This document shows positions 53,215-61,700 of a stretch of 64,000 bases of DNA, in pieces. Under the pieces are notes generated by a model, which saw only the letters and a program-made list of their open reading frames with translations, made no database searches and had not been told where the DNA came from. The translations under genes and the position numbers were made by a program. The stretch comes from a bacterium 0.1xD8-71 (lineage in GTDB: Bacteria > Bacillota > Clostridia > Lachnospirales > Lachnospiraceae): positions 62,001 to 126,000 of the forward strand of contig RAYR01000014.1 of assembly GCA_003612405.1 (NCBI GenBank), given 5' to 3'. How positions within the stretch are numbered: position 1 is the first letter of the stretch; every line of letters starts with the position of its first letter.

Positions 53215-54129
53215 ATGGATGATTTAAAAACAGGTATGATATTCGATATACAACGCTGTTCTATGTATGACGGCCCCGGCATCCGGACAACCGTATTCCT
53301 GAAAGGATGCCCCCTGTCATGCAAATGGTGCCATAATCCCGAGTCACAAAGACCGCTTTCTGAACTGGCATTTTACGCTGACAAATGCGTACGCTGCGGA
53401 AAATGTGGAGAAATCTGCCCCGATGTGCACAAACTGTCCGCGCGTACTCATAAAGTCCATTATCAAAACTGTAAAGCCTGCGGCAGATGCGAAAGCGTCT
53501 GCCCGGTTCATGCCTTAAAACTAATCGGGAAAACCTATCAGATTAAAGAAGTCATGGATATCCTGAGAAAAGATATTCCCTACTTTGCATCTGCCGGGGG
53601 AGGGCTGACCATATCCGGCGGAGAACCCTTTTCCCAGTACATTTTCCTGAAAGAACTGCTGCAACATGCAAAAGCGGAAAACATCCATACCTGTATTGAA
53701 ACAAGCGGCTTTACCACCCGTGAAAAAATAGACGGTGTTCTGCCATATACAGATCTGTTTCTCTTTGACTATAAAGTCACCTCACCGGAATTACACCGAC
53801 AGTTCACCGGTGTTGACAACCATATGATATTGGAAAACTTCCGATATCTTTATTCCCGCAGTCAGGCAGTCATTCTCCGCTGTCCTATCATCCCCGGATA
53901 TAATGACACGGAAGACCATTTTCGCGCCATCTGCGACATGGAGAGACAATATCCGAATCTGACCGGTATCGAAATCATGCCCTATCACAGCCTGGGGCGT
54001 GAAAAAGCTGCCGCCGTGAATAAAGCCTACGAAATAACAACGCCTACCGCAGACGATACGGTCAAAAAACAGTGGAAAAGACAGTTAAAAACGTTTGGCG
54101 CAAGTGATGCATTATTAAAGTCATTTTAA
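53215..54129 (+). CDS. Glycyl radical enzyme activating enzyme (radical SAM)
   Basis: 304 residues from the ATG at 53215 behind AGGAGGAGG. The radical-SAM cluster motif is KGCPLSCKWCHNPE (C32, C36, C39). An inserted ferredoxin-like domain has two CxxCxxCxxxC sets (C58/C61/C64/C68 and C86/C89/C92/C96), as in activases of dehydratase-type enzymes but not in PflA. The SAM-binding LTISGGEPF motif follows. It abstracts hydrogen from Gly706 of the adjacent enzyme. The gap is 31 bases, so the two are cotranscribed. The extra clusters support the view that the partner is an eliminase-type enzyme and not pyruvate formate-lyase. Confidence 0.94.
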   Translation: MDDLKTGMIFDIQRCSMYDGPGIRTTVFLKGCPLSCKWCHNPESQRPLSELAFYADKCVRCGKCGEICPDVHKLSARTHKVHYQNCKACGRCESVCPVHALKLIGKTYQIKEVMDILRKDIPYFASAGGGLTISGGEPFSQYIFLKELLQHAKAENIHTCIETSGFTTREKIDGVLPYTDLFLFDYKVTSPELHRQFTGVDNHMILENFRYLYSRSQAVILRCPIIPGYNDTEDHFRAICDMERQYPNLTGIEIMPYHSLGREKAAAVNKAYEITTPTADDTVKKQWKRQLKTFGASDALLKSF

Positions 54130-54155
54130 TACCGGATTACCCATTCTTAAAAAGC

Positions 54156-54184
54156 TTGTCAAAAAAAACAATCTGGATTATACT
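54156..54184 (+). promoter_or_regulatory. Sigma-A promoter of the 54243 gene
   Basis: TTGTCA (54156-54161), a 17-base spacer and TATACT (54179-54184). It separates the following gene from the glycyl radical enzyme operon; no terminator is visible between them. Confidence 0.7.
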
Positions 54185-54242
54185 GTTTTTAATAATAGAG
54201 CAAAACAAACTCTTACATGACAATATAGGGAAAGTTAAAAAC

Positions 54243-54866
54243 ATGTACGAAAATAATCCGACGCCAAACCAGAACAAGACAAATATAGAACGGGATACAG
54301 CCGCCATCAATGCACAGTTAGGAGAAGTAGCCTCTATCAGGGAACAGTTCAAAGCCTATAAAGAGAAAATCTACATGGATTATCCTGAAGTTCTAAAATT
54401 TGAGACGCGCAAAGAAAGATGGCTTCTTTTTCTGTTTCTTGCAGGACTATTGTTGTATCTTGCAAAAGCTTCCCTGCTCAGACAGACGAACGGCACATCC
54501 ATTCCGGTACTGGCTGTTTCCATAATCATGTCATTCGGTATCGTTGCCATCTTCCTGCTTGCCGCCATGAGCCCGAAGTGGAGAATCTCAGGAGGTCTGT
54601 ATTTCCTGGCGCTGAAAGATATCGTCACCTATATCAATACCTTTCATACGGCCGGTATTGATTCTTTTGAAAAGTTTTCATGGGTATACATAGACGGGTT
54701 CCGGGAATATCCCTTTGCCGTCAGTCTGGATTTCCTATCCTGGATTTATACACTGCTCATTCTGCTTACCGCCATCTGCCTGACCCTCATTCCCCGGAAC
54801 AGAGAACTGGCAGAACAGTCGGAGCCGCTTCATGCACAGTGCAAGAATTTCAGACCTGGTCTCTGA
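54243..54866 (+). CDS. Multi-pass membrane protein of unknown function
   Basis: 207 residues from the ATG at 54243, chosen because GGGAAAG lies eight bases before it; the longer frame begins inside the promoter. A polar N-terminus (about 1-58, rich in Asn/Gln/Glu with a short coiled coil, AAINAQLGEVASIREQFKAY) precedes three or four hydrophobic segments (about 62-78, 90-112 and 172-192). I do not recognise the family. The neighbours give no clear functional link. Confidence 0.65.
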   Translation: MYENNPTPNQNKTNIERDTAAINAQLGEVASIREQFKAYKEKIYMDYPEVLKFETRKERWLLFLFLAGLLLYLAKASLLRQTNGTSIPVLAVSIIMSFGIVAIFLLAAMSPKWRISGGLYFLALKDIVTYINTFHTAGIDSFEKFSWVYIDGFREYPFAVSLDFLSWIYTLLILLTAICLTLIPRNRELAEQSEPLHAQCKNFRPGL

Positions 54867-54934
54867 TTGGGGGCATCCTGTCATAAACGGTTATATTTTT
54901 GCCATAAAAAGTTAAAATTTTAGTATTTTACTTC

Positions 54935-54962
54935 TAATTTATCTAGGAAAATGGTACGATAT
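54935..54962 (+). promoter_or_regulatory. Possible sigma-28 (flagellar) promoter before the 55054 gene
   Basis: TAAT (54935-54938), 16 bases, then TACGATAT (54955-54962). The flagellar sigma-D consensus in Firmicutes is TAAA-N15/16-CCGATAT. The match is partial, and a sigma-A reading with TATATA nearby is also possible. Confidence 0.35.
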
Positions 54963-55053
54963 ATATACAAATAGCGGAGATTACATCAGGAGTCTTCGTT
55001 TGTTACGATATAACATAAACCAACCATTAACATTTTTCCAAGGAGGGATACCG

Positions 55054-55686
55054 ATGAGCGTAAATGGAATTACCAGTACAGTCAGTACTTATGATCCTTA
55101 TCAGACCACACAGCCCAGCACAAAGCCTGCGGAAGAGACAGGCGCTGCTTCCGGCTCAACATCTGCCAAAGAAGAGTCCGGTGTTGTTTATGAGCCTTCA
55201 AAAGAAAACACCACAACTTCAGCAAAAAAATACACACAAAATACAGAGTTGGTTAATAAGTTAAAAGCTGACGCCGAGTCACACACAAAGCAGTTACAGA
55301 ATATCGTACAGCAGCTGATGACCAAACAGGGCCAGACTTATAACAATGCCAATGATATGTGGCGTTTCCTTGCCAGCGGCAAGTTTGAAGTAGACGAAGC
55401 AACCAAACTTCAGGCACAGAAAGACATCGCTGAAGACGGTTACTGGGGCGTCAACCAGACTTCCGACAGAATCATTGATTTTGCCAAAGCTCTGACAGGC
55501 GGCGATCCGAGCAAGATTGAAGACATGCGCGAAGCTTTCAAGAAGGGCTACAAACAGGCTGAAAAGACATGGGGCGGCGAACTTCCGGAGATTTCCAAAC
55601 AGACATATGATGCTGTTCTGGCGAAGTTCGACAAGATGGCTGAGGAAGCAGGACAGACCACAGCGCCTGTTGAGACTACCAACTAA
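55054..55686 (+). CDS. Soluble alpha-helical protein of unknown function, possibly flagella-associated
   Basis: 210 residues from the ATG at 55054 behind a perfect AAGGAGG. A Ser/Thr/Gln-rich, low-complexity N-terminus (about 1-70, MSVNGITSTVSTYDPYQTTQ) resembles that of proteins exported by the flagellar apparatus, with no signal peptide. The rest is helical, with GYWGVNQTSDRIIDFAKALT and KAEKTWGGELP-like motifs (QAEKTWGGELPEISKQTYDA). I recall similar proteins in Lachnospiraceae without assigned function. The strong ribosome site, possible sigma-28 promoter and strong terminator suggest high expression as a single gene. The flagellar link is inference. Confidence 0.7.
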   Translation: MSVNGITSTVSTYDPYQTTQPSTKPAEETGAASGSTSAKEESGVVYEPSKENTTTSAKKYTQNTELVNKLKADAESHTKQLQNIVQQLMTKQGQTYNNANDMWRFLASGKFEVDEATKLQAQKDIAEDGYWGVNQTSDRIIDFAKALTGGDPSKIEDMREAFKKGYKQAEKTWGGELPEISKQTYDAVLAKFDKMAEEAGQTTAPVETTN

Positions 55687-55708
55687 ATATTTGTTTGATG
55701 AAAACAGA

Positions 55709-55739
55709 AGGAATCAGGGGTTTCCCTGGTTCCTTTTTT
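55709..55739 (+). terminator. Rho-independent terminator after the 55054 gene
   Basis: An 11-base stem (55709-55719 with 55724-55734, one G-U type mismatch), a four-base loop and six T. Confidence 0.92.
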
Positions 55740-55805
55740 GTGCGCAATCGGCTATAATCAAGCTAATATGACACAGAGGCTCTCAAAGCCCGGAAAGAGG
55801 TATCT

Positions 55806-57821
55806 ATGGTTGAATATGAAAAAATAACGAAAATTCCCTACGGCGGAGACTACAATCCGGAACAGTGGCCGGAAGAGACCTGGGAAGAGGATATGCGGCT
55901 TCTGAAACTGGCCCACATCGACATTGTCACTCTGAACGTCTTCAGCTGGGCCGCTTTACAATCCGATGAAGACACCTATCATTTTGAGAAGCTGGATAAA
56001 ATCATGGAACTGGTGCGCAGTCATGGGCTCAAAGTATGCCTGGCCACATCCACTGGCGCCCATCCTGCCTGGATGGCCAGAAAACACCCCGATATCCTGC
56101 GGGTGGAGAGCAACGGCATGAAACGAAAGTTTGGCGGCAGACACAATTCCTGCCCCAACAGTCCCACCTATCGGAAGTTTGCCCCGGCGCTGGCGGCCAA
56201 ACTGGCCGAACGCTACAAAGGATATGACAATATCGTCTCCTGGCATATCTCCAACGAATACGGCGGGGAATGTTACTGCGAAAACTGTGAGAAAAAGTTC
56301 CGGGAATGGCTGAAAGAAAAATATCAGACCATCGAAGCGGTGAACCATGCCTGGGATACCGCTTTCTGGGGGCACACTTTCTATGACTTTGAGGACATCG
56401 TTGTTCCCAATCAGCTTTCCGAACACTTTAACAATGACCGTACCATGTTCCAGGGCATCTCCCTGGACTACAGACGGTTCAACTCCGAAAGCATCTTAAA
56501 TGCCTACCGTCTGGAATATGACGCCATCCATGCCATCACACCGGATATCCCCATCACCACGAATCTGATGGGTACTTATCAACCCCTGGATTATCAGATG
56601 TGGGCCAAATACATGGACTTTGTCTCCTGGGATAACTACCCGGCCAACGATACGCCTCTGGAAGAGACAGCCATGCGCCATGACCTGATGCGCGGCCTAA
56701 AGCAGGGCAAACCTTTCGCCCTGATGGAGCAGACGCCTTCCGTGACCAACTGGCTGCCCTATAATATGCTCAAACGGCCCGGCGTTATGCGGCTGTGGAG
56801 TTATCAGGCAGTGGCCCACGGCGCCGATACCGTCATGTTCTTCCAGATGAAAAGAAGTATTGGCGCCTGCGAGAAGTACCATGGCGCCGTGATCGACCAT
56901 GCAGGCCATGAAAATACCCGGGTCTTTCGGGAAGTCAGTGAACTGGGTGCCGAACTTGATAAGCTGGGAAATAAAACCCTGGGCGCAAGATGCGACGCCA
57001 GGACAGCCATTGTCTTTGACTGGGATAACTGGTGGGCCGTCTCCTACTCCGCAGGTCCTTCTGTCTACCTGGATTACTGTAAAGAAGTACTGCGCTACTA
57101 TAAGGCGCTCCATAACCTGAATATTCCCGTGGACATGATTGGTGTGGAGGACGACCTGTCCGCCTATTCCCTGGTGATTGCTCCTGTACTCTATATGGTC
57201 AAGACCGGTTATGATGAGAAAATCCGTTCCTATGTAGAGAACGGCGGCCGTTTCCTGACCACCTTTTTCAGCGGTTATGTGGATGAGCATGATCTGGTGA
57301 CCGTCGGCGGCTACCCCGGCAGACTGCGGGATATCCTGGGCATCTGGGTGGAAGAGGAAGACGCCCTGCCGGAAGATGTGCATAACAGCTTCACCTACCA
57401 GGGTAAAACCTATCCTGCCGCCATGCTCTGTGACCTTCTTCATCCGGAAGGCGCCGAAATTCTTGCGGTCTATGATAAAGACTTCTACGCCGGTATGCCC
57501 GTATTGACAAAACATGCCTTTGGCAGAGGCTTCGGTTACTATGTGGCCACACAGTCAGACGAAGCCTTTTACAGGAATTATCTACAGGAAATCTGTGAGG
57601 AAGCCGGCATCAGACCGATTATGGATACGCCGGATACTGTAGAAGTGACCAGAAGAATCAATAAAGAAGGAACTTTTATTTTTATACTCAATCACGGGGA
57701 TAAGATTTATCAGACTACGCTTCCTTTTGCGGGAACTGACCTTCTGAGCGGACAAGTCCATGCTGCTGGTGACAAAATTACAATTGCCCCCATAGATGTG
57801 GTGATTCTACAGCTTTCCTGA
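55806..57821 (+). CDS. GH42 beta-galactosidase
   Basis: 671 residues, no signal peptide, so cytoplasmic. It opens PYGGDYNPEQWPEETWEEDM, the GH42 hallmark. The acid/base is E151 in WHISNEYGGE and the nucleophile E308 in FALMEQTPS. Four zinc-site cysteines, C116, C156, C158 and C161 (NSCPNSP and GGECYCENCEKKF), are all present. A trimerisation domain (about 395-600) and a small C-terminal beta domain follow. It hydrolyses beta-galactosides, often galactooligosaccharides or plant galactans. TATAAT at 55753-55758 and an AAAGAGG ribosome site precede it. It is a single gene next to, but separate from, the mannoside locus. Confidence 0.96.
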   Translation: MVEYEKITKIPYGGDYNPEQWPEETWEEDMRLLKLAHIDIVTLNVFSWAALQSDEDTYHFEKLDKIMELVRSHGLKVCLATSTGAHPAWMARKHPDILRVESNGMKRKFGGRHNSCPNSPTYRKFAPALAAKLAERYKGYDNIVSWHISNEYGGECYCENCEKKFREWLKEKYQTIEAVNHAWDTAFWGHTFYDFEDIVVPNQLSEHFNNDRTMFQGISLDYRRFNSESILNAYRLEYDAIHAITPDIPITTNLMGTYQPLDYQMWAKYMDFVSWDNYPANDTPLEETAMRHDLMRGLKQGKPFALMEQTPSVTNWLPYNMLKRPGVMRLWSYQAVAHGADTVMFFQMKRSIGACEKYHGAVIDHAGHENTRVFREVSELGAELDKLGNKTLGARCDARTAIVFDWDNWWAVSYSAGPSVYLDYCKEVLRYYKALHNLNIPVDMIGVEDDLSAYSLVIAPVLYMVKTGYDEKIRSYVENGGRFLTTFFSGYVDEHDLVTVGGYPGRLRDILGIWVEEEDALPEDVHNSFTYQGKTYPAAMLCDLLHPEGAEILAVYDKDFYAGMPVLTKHAFGRGFGYYVATQSDEAFYRNYLQEICEEAGIRPIMDTPDTVEVTRRINKEGTFIFILNHGDKIYQTTLPFAGTDLLSGQVHAAGDKITIAPIDVVILQLS

Positions 57822-57853
57822 AATAATGTATCTATATGACAGTACTAAAATAA

Positions 57854-57883
57854 GCAGGCGGGAATCTAAATCTTCCCGCCTGC
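57854..57883. terminator. Bidirectional terminator between GH42 and sortase genes
   Basis: A perfect 11-base stem GCAGGCGGGAA/TTCCCGCCTGC with an 8-base loop. TTATTTT follows on the minus strand, so it mainly serves the sortase gene. Confidence 0.85.
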
Positions 57884-57888
57884 CTGTG

Positions 57889-58797
57889 CTATCTGATCCT
57901 CTTTGCCACCACCACAAACCGTCCGTCCTGCACATGATATGCACATGTCGATAAGGTCAGAAACGTATCTCCAAACTTCGCCTCCACACCCGTATCATAT
58001 AGAGAAAGTTCTTTGATATTATTATAAAAATCATCAAATTCCGCCTGCGTCCCCGCCTCGTAGAACTGATAATACTTAAACACATCGTCTTCCGCATTAT
58101 AGACCTGTGACCGGAATACCGCTATCACATCATAAGCACGCTCCTCATAAAGCGTGTCAAAGGAAATTCTGGAATGTTCTTTATAGAAACTCTCCTTCTG
58201 GTACAAGTCCAGATCCCCGAACATGGAACCGTCTTTCATGTTGTGGCCATAGACGATAAAGTTGGTTCCTGTATCCACATCGGCCTGGTTTTTCACATAG
58301 AGACATCCGTACTTACTGTCATTCCCATAAAAATCATGATGCAAATAATATTCGTTATCTGCATTTTGCAGAATGGGATAATCTATCTTCATATCCTCTA
58401 TGGAAACCCATCCCACCAGGTCGCTGTTTTCCTGATATATATCCACATATTTGGCCAGCATGACAGGAGATTCAGCGCCTGTTGTCATGCTTTCTTCTGT
58501 CTGCGGCACGGCAGATGTTTCCGCATTGTCCGCCCCTGCCTGCGACATGGCAGACATTTCCACTTTCACTGTCTCTGGCATACCGCCATTTTCCAGGACA
58601 GAAACCTCGCCCGTTTCCGACACTTCTCTCTCCTGTGAAATATGTTCCTTGGACACTTCCGTCATCTTCCGCAGAGCTTCCTGCTGTGCCTTACTCTGCA
58701 TGGATTCGCGGCATGCCTGCCCGATGGGAATCAGACATGCCACAAACACCACCAGACAGACAATCTTAATTATCCGCCTTATTTTTCTATTCTCCAT
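57889..58797 (-). CDS. Class B sortase
   Basis: 302 residues from the ATG at 58795-58797 (AGAGGT in front), overlapping the surface-protein stop by 11 bases. N-terminal membrane anchor (about 8-28). A 90-residue Ser/Glu/Met-rich linker is followed by the sortase domain (about 113-302). The catalytic triad is H185 (FIVYGHNMKDG), C285 (LTLSTCAYHVQDG) and R293. The TLSTC motif and the helix preceding it are class B features. It cleaves a sorting motif and links the surface protein to cell wall or pilus. The tight overlap suggests it is dedicated to the adjacent gene product. Confidence 0.93.
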   Translation of the reverse strand: MENRKIRRIIKIVCLVVFVACLIPIGQACRESMQSKAQQEALRKMTEVSKEHISQEREVSETGEVSVLENGGMPETVKVEMSAMSQAGADNAETSAVPQTEESMTTGAESPVMLAKYVDIYQENSDLVGWVSIEDMKIDYPILQNADNEYYLHHDFYGNDSKYGCLYVKNQADVDTGTNFIVYGHNMKDGSMFGDLDLYQKESFYKEHSRISFDTLYEERAYDVIAVFRSQVYNAEDDVFKYYQFYEAGTQAEFDDFYNNIKELSLYDTGVEAKFGDTFLTLSTCAYHVQDGRFVVVAKRIR

Positions 58798-61700
58798 AAA
58801 CCTCTTTCCACTCCACAGCCGTCTGTTTACCGATACTGTGATAGTAAACCAAAAGCACAAAAATTGCAACAAGAGCAAGCAGTCTGCGTATTCTGCCGCC
58901 ATGTTTTGCCCAGCTGATCATTCTCGACACAAGTTCCTTCTTAGTCTCCTCACTCATACCATATCTGCGGTCTGTAAAGTATAACAGCAGATAGGTGAGA
59001 CCAGAGATCATGGCAAGTGTTGCACACAATTCTATCGGCGTATTATCCTGTGTCTTTGGCTCGTTATCTCTTGTCTGTGACGCTTTACCGGCTGCCGGCC
59101 CGACCGTAGCCGTGTCATCCGCTTTTGCCACATCCTGATAGACGATCGCATATGTGGAGAAACGATCCGTGGCAATGGAGATCGTATCCGCGCCGGTATC
59201 CAGATCATTCAGGATATCTGTCTTGCCGTCATGTACCCGGATAACAGCAAATACTCTTGTCTTACTGACATCTGTATTCCGCAGCCTCTCCGGCACAGCC
59301 ATCGTCACAATAACTTTATCTGATGTCCTGGTGATATCGGTGCGCTGCATCCCCACCAGCTTATACAGACTGATATCCAGATACTGCCCAAGGGTAAAGC
59401 CCGGCAGGGATCTGTTCAGTGCCGCTTCCACCAATGCCTTATCTGCACTGCTTACAGTGTCAGCAGCATCCTTCACATCCAGAACAAGTCTTGTATCCAC
59501 GCCTCCTGCCACCAGCTGCTTCTCTGTCTCATTCAAAAGCATGTCTGCCAGTTGTGCCAGAGGCGTTGCTATGATGGTATCAAAGGTATCCTCCGCCTTG
59601 ACATGTACTTCCTTGCGAAGTAATCCCTGATTTTCACTCTTTACCCTGGTCTGCGCCGTGGCAGGATCATAATTACCATTCCCGCCCGGATTGCGGCTTG
59701 CTGCGGATATCGTGCCATCCGCTGTGCCGCCCCCGCCAGAACCATTGCTGCTGCCGTCAGTACCTGTGTTATCTCCGGCCGGTATGCCGCCGCCATTACC
59801 GGTATGATTGCTTCCACTCGATCCGTTGCTGCCAGTGTTATTTCCGCCTGAACCGCCGCCTTGATTATCGCCGGTATTGTCACCGCCTGTCCCGGTGGCG
59901 GGGATTGCCTCCGTCCGCATGATACGGCCGCATACATTACACTTATAGGTTCTTGTCCCTTCTGTAGTCTGTGTAGGCGCTGTCGTCACCGTTCCGCTAT
60001 CTTCCACATGCTGTGCGATATTCTGCCTGTCACCACACCCAAGACACTCACGCCAATGGTTTGCAGCATCCGATTTCCAAGCGGTTCCATAGTCATGGAT
60101 ATGGCCGGGCGGCAGTTTGTCGATTGTCTCCGTCCGCATCACATGACTGCACACACTGCACTTATAGGTTCTTACACCTTCTGTAGTCTGTGTAGGCGCT
60201 GTCGTCACCGTTCCGTCATCTTCCGTATGCACCGCATATCCCTGTTTATCCACATTCTCTGTGATGGAACAGTCCGCCGCCTCGCAGTTATGCCAGTGAT
60301 GGGTTTCATTGTCTGTCCAGGCATCCGCCCATTGATGTTCATGGGATGCCGCCTTAGTTCCCAGGTAGAGATTCCTGCCGGTCCCCGGCGCAGTTCCAAA
60401 TACTAAGTCATAATCGGTTCCGGAAAGCATAAACACTGCCGGATCCAGTGTAATCGAATCGCCTGCCGGGCAGACAATCAGGGTTCCCTCCTGATTCACA
60501 TTTTCCACATTGATCGGAATATTACTGCCTGTCACCGCGCCAATCTGTGTGACTGCCTCCCCGGTTCTCAATACGATTCTGCCATCCGCTCCAAAAACCG
60601 GGCTTCCCTCAATCCGAAGCTCTGAGGCTTCTGTGGGTGCCGCAACACCTCCATTGCGAAGCATAACCATTCCGTTTATTGTACCGCCGTGAATGGAAAT
60701 GCTTCCCCGCTTCCATGACTTCTCCTCGGAAGAATTCTTATCAGCCTTTCCGATAACCACCTTCCCGGCGGAACCACTTGCTATATCAATGGAAACACTG
60801 CCGGCCTTATCTGCCCATACACCAATCAACTGGCCGCCGATTGTTCCGCCATTGACAACCACCGAAACATCTTCCACATAAGCGTTCTGTACACCGATTA
60901 CAGAACCTTGGATTGCTCCGCCCACAGCCCGTATCTCCACAGCCGGAGCATGGGACCCAGCACTCGTGATACCCTGCACAAAACCGTCTACAGTACCTCC
61001 CTGAATATCAACGGTAACTTTCTGTCGAAAATCAGTTGAAAACTGATCTGCATACACCGACCCTTTGATATGACCACTTTTCAGAGTGACAAGGGAAGTT
61101 CCTGTTATCACATTGTCAGGCTGCTGTCCGCCAATAAAGATACCATCATAGCCGCCGCCAGATCCGATGCTGGCATTTCCCTCCACCGTAATATTAATAT
61201 TCCCATCTATTGTAATATCAGGGTTTTCAGCACCGCCATACACGGCTTCACTCACCGCCGCATCGCCGCCGATTACTATATTCACATTGCCGACCATATC
61301 CTCGGCACCGGCAGACCTTATCTGTCCCACAGTACCGCCTGTCATATGAAAATCAAAGTTTCCATGCAATGCTCCTGCAAAAGCAGCCTGAACCTGCTTA
61401 ACATTCCCGCCCGTCATGGCAATCCTGCTGTCTCCGGTATAATCTCCACTAAGGTTCGCGCCATATATTATAGACTTACTAAGATCATAACCCTCATCCA
61501 GGCTGCCTGTTTCACTCTGAAGTTCTATCAGGTTTTCTCCTGCATCCACTTCCCCGTTACCGTTTGCATCATGATAGAGCTTCGTCTTACCCGCATCAGC
61601 ACCCTCTGTCACAACCACCGGTGTGCCGTTTAACACAATCCAACCTTTTACAGAATTATCAATATTTACGTCCGCCCGGCCCACTGCCCGCATCGACATC

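Noticed and set aside
56697-57515. Open frame of 272 codons on the minus strand
   Set aside because: Antisense to the GH42 gene, whose frame is unbroken and full of family motifs; no start signals on the minus strand.
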